The notes under the pieces are model-generated. The model was given only the letters and a program-made list of their open reading frames with translations, was not told the DNA's origin and made no database searches. Shown here piece after piece: positions 46,478 to 61,400 of a stretch of 64,000 bases of DNA (position 1 is the stretch's first letter; each line of letters begins with the position of its first letter). Both the position numbers and the translations under genes were made by a program. Location of the stretch: the NCBI GenBank assembly GCA_900491605.1, contig UESW01004080.1, positions 1,028,026 to 1,092,025 on the forward strand. Direction: 5' to 3'. The stretch comes from Calamus simplicifolius (Eukaryota; Streptophyta; Magnoliopsida; Arecales; Arecaceae).

Positions 46478-48183
46478 CTCTTGATTCTTTCATAACTGCA
46501 GTGGTCATCCTTAAGAGCTTTTGGCACATTATAGTATCTTGAAAACAAATAAATGTGTGCTCTGATAGGTGTGATATATCAGAACTAGTCATCTTAGTAA
46601 ACCCAAAGGAAGTCGTCCATGTTTCTAAAAGCTGAGGAACTGCTGGCAGCAGTAGCTTTTCTACTCCTAACGAAGAAAGGAGCTGGAAAATAAGTAAAAA
46701 AGCAAGTTAGCGAGCAAGCATCATAATCACGCCTATGGGCAATGTGGCCTAACAGGTATTAAAAATCTATGGGCATGAACAATTGTGAGCATAAAATGAA
46801 AACTGACTAGTAACAGCCATGTTTAGGGAGATTACAACTTACCAATTATCTTTAAAGAAACTAAAACAAACAGCTAGCATCAGTGAATGTGGAAAACCTG
46901 AGGTTGAGCATCGATTGACTTTTGATGTTTCACCTAATACTATAAAACCAAAACCAAAACATTTTGGTTTCAATGGGAATTGATCCAAAGTTTCAGCCAA
47001 GACTAACTCAAGCAGCCAGATTACCTTGATCTAAAACTACCAAATAATTGTAATTTCTTTAGCTCTTTCAATGTCTAAAAAATTTCTTTAAATAAAACCT
47101 ATATTTTGCAGGTATTAAGAAGACCTAGAAACACTGGGATGTCATATTCAAACAGATTGTTTGAGCTATGGCTTTGACATATGTTTGAATATCCTGAAAA
47201 TGCATAACCATTAGACAGTGGATTGAGGTGATGCACTCAAAATGTGATTTCTGATCTAATGTGCACCCCCCCACCAGGTGGAGAAAAAGAAAAAGAAAAA
47301 GAAACCGACAAAAAAGGATTTCTGATGGTTTCTTGCAAAACCACCAAAATAGGCACGTTTAAATTTATTTTTTGTCTTGGCTTATTTTCCTAATTTTAGT
47401 CAACATTTTTTTCAAATTTCTACTGAAACTAGAGCTAAAACTGCCAAAACTGCAGAAAACTTTTCTTGTGCTAACAAAAAAACGAAATCAACTGCTCAAA
47501 GTTAAAAATGCATGATAGGAAGCAAGCATAACATGCAATACTAGCAGATTTTGATAGTCTGAGATGGCATGCAGTCAGTGATCAGAGCTAGATTGACCCG
47601 ATCATGCAGTGTGTACAAGTAGTAAATATTGAGAATTGAAGACATGAGTCATGCAATGATAGAGAATATGGCATTGAATACAAACAAATGGCGAGAAGAT
47701 TAATAGAGTCATCCTCAGATTGATGGGACCAATAGTAGGTTGATGGTACTTATAATCAGAGATCTATTTATTCTATATGCATCTTTTCCCAACATTGTCA
47801 AAGCTTCTAGAAGTCAATATTTTTGTTTCTCTAGTTCTTTGCCAGCAAAAGATTTCTTACCTTCTCTAGTTCATTAATTAGAAGGCGGCACATTCCCTGC
47901 CGTCGATATTGAACTCGAGTACCAACAAAAGGCATTTCTGCAACCTCTTCACCATAGACCCTAAACCAGGAAGATGCACAACGAGAATAGATTCATGCAT
48001 CAGAGAACAAAACCTGAAAGAACAAATATAAGGTGGTACAAGTGGTAAAGAGCAGCTGTTAGCTGCATGGCATCTAAAAGTAGATTTAACAAAAATACTA
48101 AATGTAGCCACTGATATCAGCTCATCTCCCCTCTCCAGAAGCATAGTATAAAATCCCAAAAGTTCAGTCGGTCAAGTTCTGAC
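46478..48183 (-). other. IDM1-like GNAT acetyltransferase exons
   Basis: Exons 48099-48183, 47861-47960 and 46478-46682 encode GFYTMLLERGDELISVATF, VYGEEVAEMPFVGTRVQYRR with the acetyl-CoA-binding QGMCR, and LLSSLGVEKLLLPAVPQLLE to TSFGFTKM. The last two are fully open. The first has one missing base near 48155 (a GGG run), and its GT donor also looks one base short, since AG|TATTT is found where AG|GTATTT would fit the next exon's phase. Confidence 0.8.
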
Positions 48184-51100
48184 CTATGGAAGACAACACA
48201 AAAAGAATAATTATAAAGAAATCCAGAAGCCTGTGATCATTTCATCCTGGAAGATGGATGAGATAAGGAATTTATAGAGAAAATATGAGATACGTGTTCA
48301 CAAATGATTATCACACAGGACAGAAAATTTTAAATCACAACAGAGCCTTTAAAGGAGGCATTACATTTCCAGCATGCTAATCGTTGCTCCTAGTTACCAT
48401 GGTAGCCATCTAAGCAAGAGGTCCTTACCAAGATGTTTATTTAATGAGGGACCCAGTTCTCCAAATGTTCCCTTAGAACTAATTTATGACCAACTTGTTA
48501 TATATATAATCTATTCAGTTCTTGCTTCTTTTTCAGGAGTCTCTATGCAATGACTGCATGTTTTCCAGTGGTTGCTGGCAATGTCATTAAGATCAGAATT
48601 GAGCAGCAAATTGCAAATGGGGTTAGATTGGATTGGTTCATTGATTGAAAGATATTTCTTCAATTTCTTTGAAAAATAAAAAACATAAAAGAAACAAGGA
48701 AGGTGAAAATATGTGTAAAGTATAAAGTAAATTAATGAAGAATAAAAAGCCATGGCTATGACAGGCCTAGTTTCAACTGCCATAAGCTCATATATAGCAT
48801 GTCTAATGACAAAGATAGCATCTCCACTTATTCAAGATGTTTATTTGCTCTTTTTTCAAATATGTCAATTTAATTGTTTTTAGTTAGAACATTCCATTGA
48901 AAAAAAGTCAGATAACAAGAAATGCTTATCAAGCATAAATCTCTAACTCTTGCTTTTGATTCCACAAACCATGGAATCTCTTTTTCCTTACCTTTCAGAC
49001 ATTAAAAACCCTAAAGAATTATTAAAGATAAATGAGAAACACTAAAAGAATTTCAGTTAAAACTAATTAAACTATAAAAAATGAAGTTCCCCATGGTTTA
49101 ATACATTGATAACATGTCAGATTCTATGGTCCAAGGGTCTGTTTGGTCCATAATATGGATCTAGATCTTATAAATCTCTATGATCTCGATCCTAGGATGA
49201 GATCTGGATCTTTTAGGGCCATTTTAATCTGCATTATGAATTGTAAGATCTTAACAATGCTTGCTGGCATACCTATACATACTAACATGCATGTGAGAGT
49301 GCATGTTACTGTGAAATTAGCTCCACAAACATAGTTAACAAGTACAAAAAACAAGATATAGGAAGAAGCATGAAATATATGATGCACCACTGAGGACCAA
49401 AGCCGAATATATGTGCATGGATGAAAATGTTAAGCTCACAATGGTAGTATAGAATACAAAGCAACGATAAAATAGAATAGCGTATACAGTTGATATTAAG
49501 ACTAATTACCTGCAAATACATGATATACAATATTAACAGTATTTTGGAGGAAGAGGAGACATTGGCCAGCTAAACAACCAAGATACTGAAATTCGGTCAA
49601 TCTCTAAATAATATGAATGCTAATGTTACACGACTATTAGAAAGTCTGCAAAAAGTGTGGCATTTTGGTTCTTATGGTACATGCAAAAATACATATCAAT
49701 AAGATATCACCACAACATCAACAGCGGTGCCCAAGTTGTAGATTCAACTAATACTCTATCAGGCAGTTTGAATGGTAAGGATGAGTTGTGTGATATCTTA
49801 TTGAAGGGACTGCCTACAAAAGTTTTAGCATATTATAAACACACTTTGAGATTTTCTACAGAAGTCCAAGATGGGTTAAACATAATGGTGCATGCCTACG
49901 ATATAAAGTATGATATGAAAATATCTCATCATAAATGTAATGGTTCATTCAACAAGAAGAAATTCCTTAAAAGTCACAAAGACATTAACGCTTGTATGCA
50001 TAGGTGATAGCTGCGGCTCTTGCTATAATGAGAGTCTACAGGGACTCGGAGGATGTCCTTACCAGAAATTAGGTTCTAGGGTTACCTCTTCACAAGTGAA
50101 TCGTTCAGTTTATATTTTTCAATACTCCCATGACCCAGGCTACATAATTTCATAGATGGTATCATTAAGGTATATGAAAGAAAAGCAATACGACAGGCAA
50201 AAGAAACAACATAAGTGACCGAATTTTTAATGACTTCTCTAGATACAAAAACAATAACTATTGTCATCATGTAACGAAATAAAAAAGCATGTCAACACTA
50301 ATTAAATAAAACAAATAACATACACACCATCATAATTCCTTTGACAGGCATAGCTTCAAAATTAACTTTTGTAGATAATTTATAGCATCTGATGAACAGC
50401 CCTAACATACTTAGGGGGAGATCTTACTCTTTGTTGAAAAGAATATCAGCAACAACATCACTATTTGTGCGAGGTTCGATCATTGTAACAAAACAATCAT
50501 GCAGTATGTCAAGCGCCATACATAGCTTGCTATGATGCTCAGCCATTGTCTCAGGAACAAATTTGTCAAGGCCAACACCATTTTCTCTACCACATCTCAA
50601 AATTGTCCATGATAAACCTTCAACAGATGTTGGATGAGATTTCCCAAGAAGTTTGCGAAGATGATGGAAGATCTGCACAATGGTATCCCATGACTGACAT
50701 AAATGAGAAACATCTTCTAAAGAAAAAATATATATCCACTTAAAATCTTGTGACAGAACATGGAAATATGCAAGACAAGCTATCTAACAGATAACCAAGT
50801 TAATTGAAGTATGCAAATATGTATAGATCTTCAGATTGAAATCTATTGTCAGTCGAATGGTTTACTATGCAAGTAAGCATTGACACCAACAAATGGTGTT
50901 ATCTTATTTCATACAGACTAGGTGGTAGGCAAAATTTACTTAGAAGTGTTTGTAAATCACACCATGAAAAAGGATAAACTACATAATTTTCAATCATTAT
51001 GGCTGTCCTTGAACCATAACACATCCATCATAATGTGCATATATTTTGTAGTTTACAATCATATAATGCATCATGATGTTCCAATATTTATGCCAATGTG

Positions 51101-51327
51101 CATTTAATTGTGTACTCATATAACTCTCCATCAAAGAAGTTATGTACCATATAATAAGACTTGTTTTAATCAGAAAAAGCATCATAAATAATTTTTGTAA
51201 TATACTGAATGGGGAAGAAAATAATGCATTAAAATTATTGTTTTAATTCTCAATGGTCTCATCATCAGACAGTACAGTTTCTCCTGCTAGAATGCAGGCA
51301 TGAATCAATACTCAGTTAAACCTTTTC

Positions 51328-51430
51328 CAGGTGGAAAGTCATGTTAGATATTTCATTTAATTTGCTTAAACTGATAATGTTTCCAGGTGAAAAGTCATGT
51401 TAGATGTTCCATTCCATTTCCTTAAATCAA
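51328..51430. repeat. Short direct repeat in IDM1-like intron 4
   Basis: CCAGGTGGAAAGTCATGTTAGAT is followed about 56 bp later by CCAGGTGAAAAGTCATGTTAGAT (both shown only in part here: AAAGTCATGTTAGAT). Copies are diverged. Confidence 0.65.
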
Positions 51431-53450
51431 TTCCATTAGTACCATAATGACATTTAATCCTCAAAGTTTTTTTCCAATTCAACTAAAAATTCCATTTCTT
51501 TTAAGCTTGTAACTTTAGATCCATGGATCTGCTTATTGTGAAATTTATTGGATGCCTGGCAATATGGATCTTCCAAAAGCATTGATCTTGGGCAGCATAC
51601 TTTGATAAGGTCAGCAAAATTAAATGGTCATCATATGAGAGGTAAGTAGTGAAAGTTAGGGATTTATTCATGCATAAAACAAGAGTAGTGGCGGATAGGG
51701 ATGTATTTTTGCATAGAAATTATATTAGACAAACATTACTTATCTTATATATTATATATAATGGGAAGACCTTTGCTAAAAGAGAGAAATGAAGGCAGTT
51801 CTTTTTGGCAGTTACTAGCAGAAAATGAATGTTGAAAGGAATAATTTGAGAAACAGAGTACAAGAATAAGAGGAAGAAAGAGACAGAAAAACAAAAGAAA
51901 TTGAGAGGGAACAATGATAAGGGAAAAAATCCACAATGGAGTTAAGTCATTCAAAAAAAAGCTGCAAAAGTTGCATAACTAATCATTCCTCATGGAGAAC
52001 CATTTAGTGACATTCCAGTAGCCCACATATATTAATTCCCAAATATGTGAGGCCTCAAATTATCTGCAGTGATTAAGAACCCTAACTTGCATGCTGTTAT
52101 TTTCATGGGATACTAAATGAAAAACAATGATTCAAATCTCACAAGGTTAGACTAGTTTTTCATGGGTATGGAGCATGCCACCACCCTGCCCTATCTCAAC
52201 ACTTGGAACAGATGATGTCAGAGACCATGGTGAACAGGTTGCTGAGAACAATCCCATCAGATGGTGCTCTATCCTGACATCTTGTGGGACATCCCATTAA
52301 GACATACATACATACATACATATAGACGCACGCATGCATGCACACACATTCTCATGCACATATATATTAGTATAATATGTAGCAAAATCCATAAAATCTG
52401 AAAAAAGAAAGACCTCTAAGATTCAATAGACTAAGAATTAAACTGAAAACAAAACACAAATAAAAAAAAATTAAATCTATATCTAATTCTAATATATGGT
52501 CCATTTACATCAAGTCCTTAAACTCCCCAAAGCTGGTCCAAGAGCTGTGCAACTTTTCATATTCCCATCACTAAAACATGGCGTATCATACACAAATGAG
52601 GATTTTGTAAGGATCTAAGTTGAAAAAAATCTTACGCTTTAACTTAGCCTGTTAATGACCTTAGTTATGCTATTGGTCCACCTGTATGAATGATATTTAT
52701 TATATTGTTGTGTCAAACTACAGTAATGAACAATTTTAAATCTTAACAAAGTCTATTATATGAATGTCAAGTCCATGTACATATACATATGCATGCCCAT
52801 GCCCATATGCACAAACACCTCGCATTAAAAAATGTAAGGTCAGTAGAGAAAACTAACCAACCAGAAATTACATACAATGGTTTTTACTCTGGGAATAGAA
52901 AATGTCATCTAAAACATTTATAAATGTAGCAATTCTAAAAAATTGAACCACAATGACTGTTATCCATCATTTCTGTTCCATTAAAGTGATATGTGTTTAT
53001 GATAAAAATTGTTATTATAACCATGCACACTGAAATCACAAAAGATAAAATAATAAAGACTCGATATCTCAGCATCTCTTAGAAAGTATAGCCCTAAACC
53101 AAGCAAGGGAAAAAGAGTTATGTAGCCGACCCTAACTACTTTGACATGAAGGCTTTATTGAGTTCAATTCAATTGTAGATCACATCAAGCAAAGAAATCC
53201 TCTAATAAAATACCAACATAACAAAGACCAACAAAATCTGAACATCATATCCATGTGTGTGAGCTGAAAATTACCAAGACTAGCTGAAACAAAATTTATA
53301 TAAACAAGCTACAATACAGCATAACCAATTCAAAATTCCGACACTTATCGCCAAAAAATGAAGAAATCTGCAAGATCAAATGCCAATCTCTTTCCTTGTA
53401 ATAACACAAGAAATCTAGTATTTTTGTGCACAAAATCTCACAGGACATAC

Positions 53451-53743
53451 CTTTGAGCATTTTTTGCTGCAAAACCAATTCCCAGCTGGACAATGACTTA
53501 GACGTTGAAAGCGCTTTTCTCTCAAGCAGCCCACATGATCTGCAAATAGTAGATAAACCGCTATCACATATAAAAATGCAATTTGGATAATGTAAATTGA
53601 AGAATTCATACTTACATTCTCGCTCACATTGATCACAGTACACATTGTTTTCTCTGTAAACTTCTCATGTCACAATTGTATTCACTTAGGCCACATATAC
53701 CACATCTACAGGATGGACAAAACCATTTTCCCTCGGGGACAGC
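53451..53743 (-). other. IDM1-like exons 3 and 4, second zinc-binding module
   Basis: Exon 3 (53616-53743) completes the first PHD (WFCPSCRCGICGLSEYNCD) and, after two single-base slips, reads YCDQCERE. Exon 4 (53451-53539) continues in the right phase: YHVGCLREKRFQRLSHCP then AGNWFCSKKCSK. The Cys/His pattern is complete, so the fold would be intact if the slips were repaired. Exon 3 is 128 nt where the flanking phases need 127 or 130. Confidence 0.8.
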
Positions 53744-54839
53744 CTACATAAACACACCAACATCAAGATAGTTTTGCCATGCGAGATTTTTCCTTGGCTA
53801 GCTTTAAAAAAATTCAAAAAAATTCCAAAAATTTTGTTATAATATGGTGTTCAACATGAGTAAAATTGTCCAAGTACTTTGGGAACATTGAAATGTAGAT
53901 AGGCATACTGATACTCATAGCAAAATCGTGATAATAAAAGTAACTAACAACATCAACAAGCCAGCAACATGTGACTGTATGTCTACAACTTTGTGCATGA
54001 GCATCTACACATGCAAAACAAAAAATGAAACAAGAACTAGAAAAGAAGGCTAGAATAGTCTGTGACAAAAGGATCTTCACATAAAGACATCATTCATGCA
54101 GCACCATTGGATGAGCTAAGCAAACCAAGAGAATAACCAAGGCGTTTTCAAATATGCAAATCCACATCAGATCATTAAAATTATTATAATCCTCTCTACC
54201 AATAAAACAAGGAGATCTAGACAAGCTTCCATCTCCCTCCATCAGACTTCAATCCACCATAAATCTTAGAATATTTTGATGCATCTAATAATTCCAATGC
54301 TTTAGGATCTTGTAACATCAGCAATTTAGTCTCTTGCACTTGGACTCCTTCATTTTAGTGACTCATGGAAGGTGAAGAAACTTCACTTCCAGATCCATCT
54401 CTTCATCCTACATTAGTTGTAATGTAAGACTCAAATGCGTTGCTCTTTGCTCCTTGGCAAAGAGTTGCCACTTAACATGATATAGCCTCTCCTAATGTAA
54501 TGTAGCCCTAGATGCTCCAGGTGTGCTCTTGCAAAGGCTTAGATCTCCTTAATAGGACTTTTCTAACTTGATATTTTTGATTGATTTAGTGCCCCCTGCC
54601 AAAATATGAGACTTTTAGGAGAAATGTGGACCAAACAAAGCAATGAAATTGCCTAAAACTTGTGAAAATCAAGTAAAAATTGGGTATGAATCAACTTGGG
54701 AGAGTAAAAATTTTTAGGAGCCCTAAGACCTTTTGACAGCAAGGAGGTGCCATCAAAATGCAACTAATGCCAATTCATATGGTGTCAAAAGCATAGTTAT
54801 GGTCACCAAAACACTGTCAATATAGTTTGGCCTTCAGGG

Positions 54840-55660
54840 CATTAAGGTATCTAACAATGGAAATGCATCATCAATGTGCTACTAACACTAAAAGGGTCTG
54901 CTTTAAGTAACTACTCAAGGCAATTAGGCTACCATTAGCATGCCATGAATGAGCCTGACTGGCTTTCTCCTAAGATCAGTGTTTAATGCATGTGTAAGAT
55001 CAGTGTTTAATGCATGTGAGTGTGATACGCATGGAGGCCCCTAATCTCAAACCTCTAAATCCTAAGGTGTTGTATCAAGGATATTTTTGTCTTTCTATGG
55101 GGTGTCAAAAATAAAGTGCCTACAACGTGGGCTTCCTAGCAAAACCACCACAACCCTACACACTAATCTTGCTAAACAGTTGGGCAATGTGATGCACACA
55201 CCATCCAACCCCGCTTGGCAAGGTATGCCTCACTTTAGTGGATCATCAATGCATAGTGATCTTTATGAAGATACTTCGGTACATCTTGACTTTTAAGGGA
55301 AACAAAGTATCTAACAATGAGAATGCATCATCAATGCATTTCTAATAGTGAAAGGGTCTACCTTCAATAACAAATTAAGGTGATTAAGCTACCATATCTC
55401 TTGTAAGATCATTGTGTGTAATGTATGTGATTGTTACAAGCATGGCTAGGCCCTTAATCTCAAATTGTTAAACCTTGAGGCATTGTCGTTCAGGACATTT
55501 TGGTCTTGCTATGGGGCATCAAAAGTCATGTCTATAGTGTGGACTTCCCAGAAAAACAACTACAACCCTACACAACTTGGCAAAAGAGTCGGGCAATGTG
55601 ATACACACACCATTCAATTTGGCTTAGTAAGGTATGCCCCATTTCAGTAGAAATTTCTAC
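54840..55660. repeat. Diverged tandem duplication in IDM1-like intron 2
   Basis: TATCTAACAATGGAAATGCATCATC (shown in part) near 54848 recurs near 55309, and CAACCCTACACA near 55151 recurs at 55563, each with long related flanks (GGGCAATGTGAT, AAGGTATGCC). The spacing changes from about 461 to 412 bp because of indels. It may be part of an unrecognised old transposon. Confidence 0.7.
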
Positions 55661-58448
55661 TTTGGATGCCACACCCATTTCAAAACTCTCTAGAAATTCA
55701 TCCCTGCACCCACTTCCTAAGTGTTTTTTATTCTAATTTTCTTAGCAAATCTCCTACATGCATACCTGAATCCACTCCCACATCCACTTATTTAAGTAAT
55801 CAAGTGCCCAAGCTACCCATACATGCAAGCATGTATGGGTTGTGCATTGTCCTTCTTTCATTTTTGTTGAGATATCCTAAAGTGGAAACATACCTAGCTA
55901 TTTGGCATAGAAGATGCCTATATCCAAAAATCTTTGGAAAGATTCCAACCATTTGAATGAAAGACAACTACACAAATAGATCATAGAATGAGATCCTTTA
56001 AGTGTGGATAACTGTCCTAAGGGGAAATTTGATCCAACTAAATTCTCATGGGGCATCTATTTTAGGGTATAAGTAGAATTACTAAGTCTCTTGGTGCCTC
56101 CCATCTGTCTCTGCAGCTCTCATTTTTTATATTTCCTATAAAAGCATGAATTTATCTCTGAGGATTCTAAGCTTCCACCACATGCCTCCATCTCCATAGA
56201 TTTGAAATATCCCATGCTCCCATATTGTGGTTCCATGGATCTATTGTTCCTTATGCTTTAAGCCTGTAATGAAATGACAGCCTCCCATTAGATATTCCTT
56301 CATCTAATACTAGACATGTGCATATCTACATGCCTGATTTTGGTCAATGAGAAGGCTAAGATTATTCCAGTACTTGATGCTCAGATTTCCCTCTTCATAA
56401 TTGAGAAAGCAAGGTTTCTAAATGGCAGGGTCATTCCCTTTCTTATGTTGTGATTTGATTCTTTCCATTCAAACCATCTAATATATGGTCCTGTTTTGAG
56501 TAACGCTAGCGATGGCATGGTAACATATGCTATTTACCAGACAAAAGTTTTATGTTGCATCCAAATGGATATTTAATGTAAGCAATGAGAAACCTATTCC
56601 AAAGTGTGCCTGAAACAAGTTCTCAAGTTAATGTTGCAAGTTTTAATTCCTGATATTCAATTTAGTGGTGGTTTAATATGTACCCTCATCATCACATGCA
56701 TCACCCTAGTGGAGATTTGGTTCATCTAAACCCAAAGTCTATTGTCAAGAATCACTTTTTCTAGCAATACAAATCTACAAGTTGGTTTAACACTGTTGTT
56801 CTATATTCATTCAGTGAAAAACACTCAAGGGATCAAGCATGAGAGGGAAAAAAAGATGGTCATCATCTACAGCATATGCACTTTCGGCGATATCTATGTG
56901 CACAATGGCTTCAGCTCATGAATTTTGGGATGCATTATTGAAAAAAAAAGGTTAAAAAGAAGTGACCATGAAGAATAATGTTTGAAAGTAACTTCAGTTT
57001 TGAACAACTAATGGCTGTCCACAGTTCAGCAGTACTAGCTTCGATACTTAAATTAGGTGAACATGAAAAATCAGTGAACCAATTGTTGATGAACTCCCTC
57101 CTGCATAGAAAAGGCTCTAAATAACCATAAAACATGGGGAGGTAAAAACTAAAGTTTGATGACATGCTTGAGGCTCTTTGATTAGAGGTAATAGCAGAGC
57201 AAATGATAAGCTATCTCTAGTTTTCAAAACTATGTCCATTGGTCGGCCTTATTGAAAAACCATAAACGTGTTTGCAACCATCAAGGATCATACCAACAAT
57301 TCAGGGTCAGGTACAATTGTACAGTCTTTTGCCAATCGCTATTGCTACAGCCCATATCCATCGCCAGTGTAAGCTTGTCCAAATGCTTTCTAGATCTCCA
57401 GCCAGGTTTTTTCATACTGCTTACTGACCTTTCAATACAAAACAAAGCCTATCTTTTTATCAAAGACTCCATTGCGCATGCTCATACCATCATAATCATT
57501 CTTCAGTTTCCACAACTTTGTCCTCAATCAGGTGCAACCTTATCATTCTTCCAATGCACTTGTCCCAAACCCTATCAACCTAAACATACCATTCATCCAC
57601 TACAGCATTCTCGCAATCGCAGGACATATATTGTGTAATCTTTTTTATTCCCCAACATTTTGAAGCATAAAATGTTTTTAATATTATTGCCATCTCACAA
57701 ATTTGTCCCCCAATCAAAAGAAGTGCATAACATATAGCTCTTCAGAAGCACCCCTCTACATCATCACTTGTTCCTCAAATTTATGATGATAGATCTAATA
57801 TTCTGAAAATGACTGCATTGTGGAGCCTCTTGAATTGTACTTTATTTTTATTTGGTCCATGTTATTCTATATATTTCTTAATAGTGATCCAAAAAGTATG
57901 CTGCATATCAAAGGAGATAATTTACGTATCACTACATGTGCCTACTCCACATATTTTTAAGTAGTTATCCATTATTGTTGTTGTCCATTTAACATAAGTT
58001 TATCGGATAATAATCCAATGCTTTTCAAAAAGTGAAAAGGGAATGGTTAAGATTCTTCCAACTCAATTTTTCAAAAACAAGTAGTTTCTAGAAGCAAATG
58101 CAAATGAGATTCTAACAGATGTATTGCTAAATTAGAAAGTGCAAGGAGATGCACGACCAGACAAAAAGTCTTGCAGAGAAAAAAAGTGGCTGACCACCTT
58201 CATTAAGTAAAGCTGGAACACCAGAGGTGTTCCCAGCATGAAGAAAGCTACCAATAGAAGAACATCCTACATGAAAACTTTAAAAGAAAACAGATAGTCA
58301 TCCAGGCCTATGAGATAAAAAAACTATCAAAATAAAAAAATTAAGCAAATTGAAAGAGTAAGCTACGTGAATAGAATGCCAATGTAGAAGTTCAGAGAGA
58401 ACAAACTCAAACTCTCATTATGCTCAAGAAGATAAGCACTTGAATTAC

Positions 58449-61400
58449 CTTTAAACCAACACAGCTTAGATGAAATGACGAGGGACAGTGGTCACATAGC
58501 ATTAATATACCTCCATCTTGACAGACAGAGCATATTCCGTCACTTTGACAGTGAGAATAATCACCTTTCAGTCTTGCATGTGGAAAACCTTTCAGCATAT
58601 TAGCATCCATCATCTGCATTTGACACTGTAACAAGGACCTTCCATCTTGTAAAAATATATTGGCTGAAGGTTGTTTGGTGCTGCCAGCATGAGCCTCAAA
58701 CTTCGCAAGACTAAACACCTCATGACAACATGCACATTTTATACCATCTCGATTTACCCCCTTCTTTCATAGCATGGCCATCCCTTTACACATATAACTT
58801 ACTTTCTGCCTTGGTAATACAACATCATTGTCAATCAGCCATGATAAAATTGTTTTAGCAGATTGCTGACTGGGACATGATGCCACCACCTGTCGTGATC
58901 TTGTGCTTGACCGCAGAACATGTGGTGAATTTTTTTTGTCTAAATTATGACCTTTCCTGGCAGGAGCTTGGCATCCCTTTCTTTTTTTTGAGTTGACAAT
59001 CAGAAGAATGGCTAGATGGGTAACTCAGCTCACCAGAAAATGAAGGATTTTTTCTTTTCTTTGAATTTTCAACTTTACTCAAATTCTTCTTGACATAATG
59101 TTCAAATTCTGAATGAATCATAACACCCTTGGTATTTTTGTTTTCTACCATGCATTCAAGGGACCCCACATTAGTCTTTCAGGACATTTGGATTCCAGAT
59201 ATGCTTTACAGGCTGTAGCAAGAGAATGATAAGACTTGCCATCCGGAGAGTCATAACATAATTCCTGCCTTCTTTTTTTGGTCTTAAGCCAAGTGCCATC
59301 CCATGTATAATAGATGTTTCTTAGCATTTAGTCTCAACTGTTTCATGTTTGCCATTTTGCTTTAATGATTCCATGTAGTTGTCATATTCTGTTATGGCTT
59401 CTGGCAAACACTCTGGTTTGAGCTCCTCAGTCATGCTATCCTCGCCTAATTCCATAATTTTTTTCCCCGAATAAGGGAAATTTACATCAACCTTTGAGTG
59501 GTTTTGATAATCTCCTGAAGAAAAAGACCCTATGGTACAAGAATATGGAATCCCATCAGAGTCTGCAACTTGAGAGAAGTTAGATCTCCCTGTTTGCCTA
59601 TTGCATTCTGTCACACCTTGAGTGGCCGTGGATGGTGCAATAGCATAGGTGGAATGCTCAACCTGATGCATTTTCCTTTTCAATGACCTGGAATGCGCTG
59701 AAGTGTCTCTGGCTAGAGACATGGCTCAGGATGGATCTTTGCAGCACTCCTTGTGTTTCTTTTTGGACTCAAGTGGTTTCCCTCTAGATCATCATCAGCT
59801 CTACATCTCTGATCCACTTTCAGTGACCATTCAGCAAATCACAACAGACTTGATAAAGGGAGTAATAGATCTTCCCCTCAGGTGAAGAAAACCGAAACCT
59901 TACCATCCTATCTCTTTAGTTTCGATTTTCCAACCCAGAGCCACAATGCTTCTTCACTTTTAGCCTTAAGTTGTCATGATTAAGATTGGTTCATCCTGAC
60001 CCTTTTTGCTGAGTCATTCCATTTCCCAGTCCAGATGCATATAATGATACGGCCTCATGAGAATTCAGCCATGATTTCCACAGGATTCCAAGTTCCAGAA
60101 ACTCTTGGTGATGATTCATGCACAGCCTTACTTCCCCTGCCCATGAGGTACTTATTGGACCCATTTCCTTGATTATCATGTATTGGAATGTCAGCGGCCC
60201 CACAGCAAATCTCATCTTTCTTTGCATCAGCGTTTTCTTCGACTATTTTCCATGATTCGCATTCACCTGGACCACGTGATCCAAAAGGGCCTTCTCCACA
60301 AGCCATTCCACCCGAAGCTTCCATGAACCCATCTCTTTGGGCTGCTTGAGAACAACTCCCATCATCATATTTCCCCTGAGATAAGCTTTCAGTACATCCA
60401 AGCCAAAAAAAGTCATCAGATATGTGCGCTTCTGAAGACGAAATGCCATTTACAATGTATGCCAAGCCGCCACCCATTCCAGTGTTATCCATCTGGATAT
60501 CGGTACCTTCAAGACAAGCAACATCATCTATTGGAACATCATTATAACTCCCAGCATCTTGTTTCCGCTGAGATAAGCTTTCAGTATATCCAAGCCAAAA
60601 AAGGTTATCAGATATGTGCGCTTCTGAAGAGGAAATGCCATTTACAATGTCTGCCAAGCCACCACCCGTTCCAGTAGCAACATCGTCCATCAGAACATCA
60701 TTATAACTCCAGCATCATGTTTCCCCAGAGATAAGCTTTCAGTATATCCAAGCCCAAAAAGGTCATTAAATATGTGCACTTTTGAAGAGGAAACGCTATT
60801 TACAATGTCTGCCAAGCCACCACCCGTTCCAGTGTTATCCATCTGGATATCGGTACCTTCAGGATAAGCAACATCGTCCATCGAACATCATCATAAGTCA
60901 TGGCAAGATTGATTAGCTTGTCGGATGGAAGTATATCAGAGAGAGGCATTCCACTGATGACATACCGCAGTTCTTGGATTAACTCAGACACCAAACTGCG
61001 CCAAATTGCTCGTGTTCCAAAAATCCATCCTTTAATTTTCTCCAGAAAACCACGTGTAGCTCTCAAGTCATACCATATGCCTGTGATGGAAACAGGAAGT
61101 CCATCTTCCTCTTCAAAGGTGCGGAGGACCTGAAGCAATAGCCATTCGCCACGGGGCTTCCAGTACCCAAAAACTTCATTCCACTCCAGAGAAAGATGCA
61201 GCCGGTTAACAGTGATCATCTGTTCGTCCCCTTGATCTGGAAAGAAAACCCTCCTCTCTTCAGAGCCCTCCTCGTGATCAAAGATCACACCTTCCCACTA
61301 GGCATCGTTCACCAAGGCATCGACGCACAGCCCATATCTGATATCAGATAGTCTCAACTGGTTCGGAGGTGGGAAAGGCCTTATCTGGCCGCGGTAATAG

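Noticed and set aside
49657..50007. 116-codon ORF in an IDM1-like intron (GSLNGKDELCDILLKGLPTK)
   Set aside because: It has a faint copia-gag look (LLKGLP) but too little for a call; it may be an old retrotransposon fragment.
53814..54080. 88-codon intronic ORF with several Cys and His
   Set aside because: It lies in intron 2 of the IDM1-like gene with no splice context; Cys/His spacing does not match a PHD or zinc knuckle.
61298..61300. In-frame TAG as a recoding or readthrough signal
   Set aside because: Trp is expected at this place in the family, and many other lesions follow; simple mutation or error is more likely.
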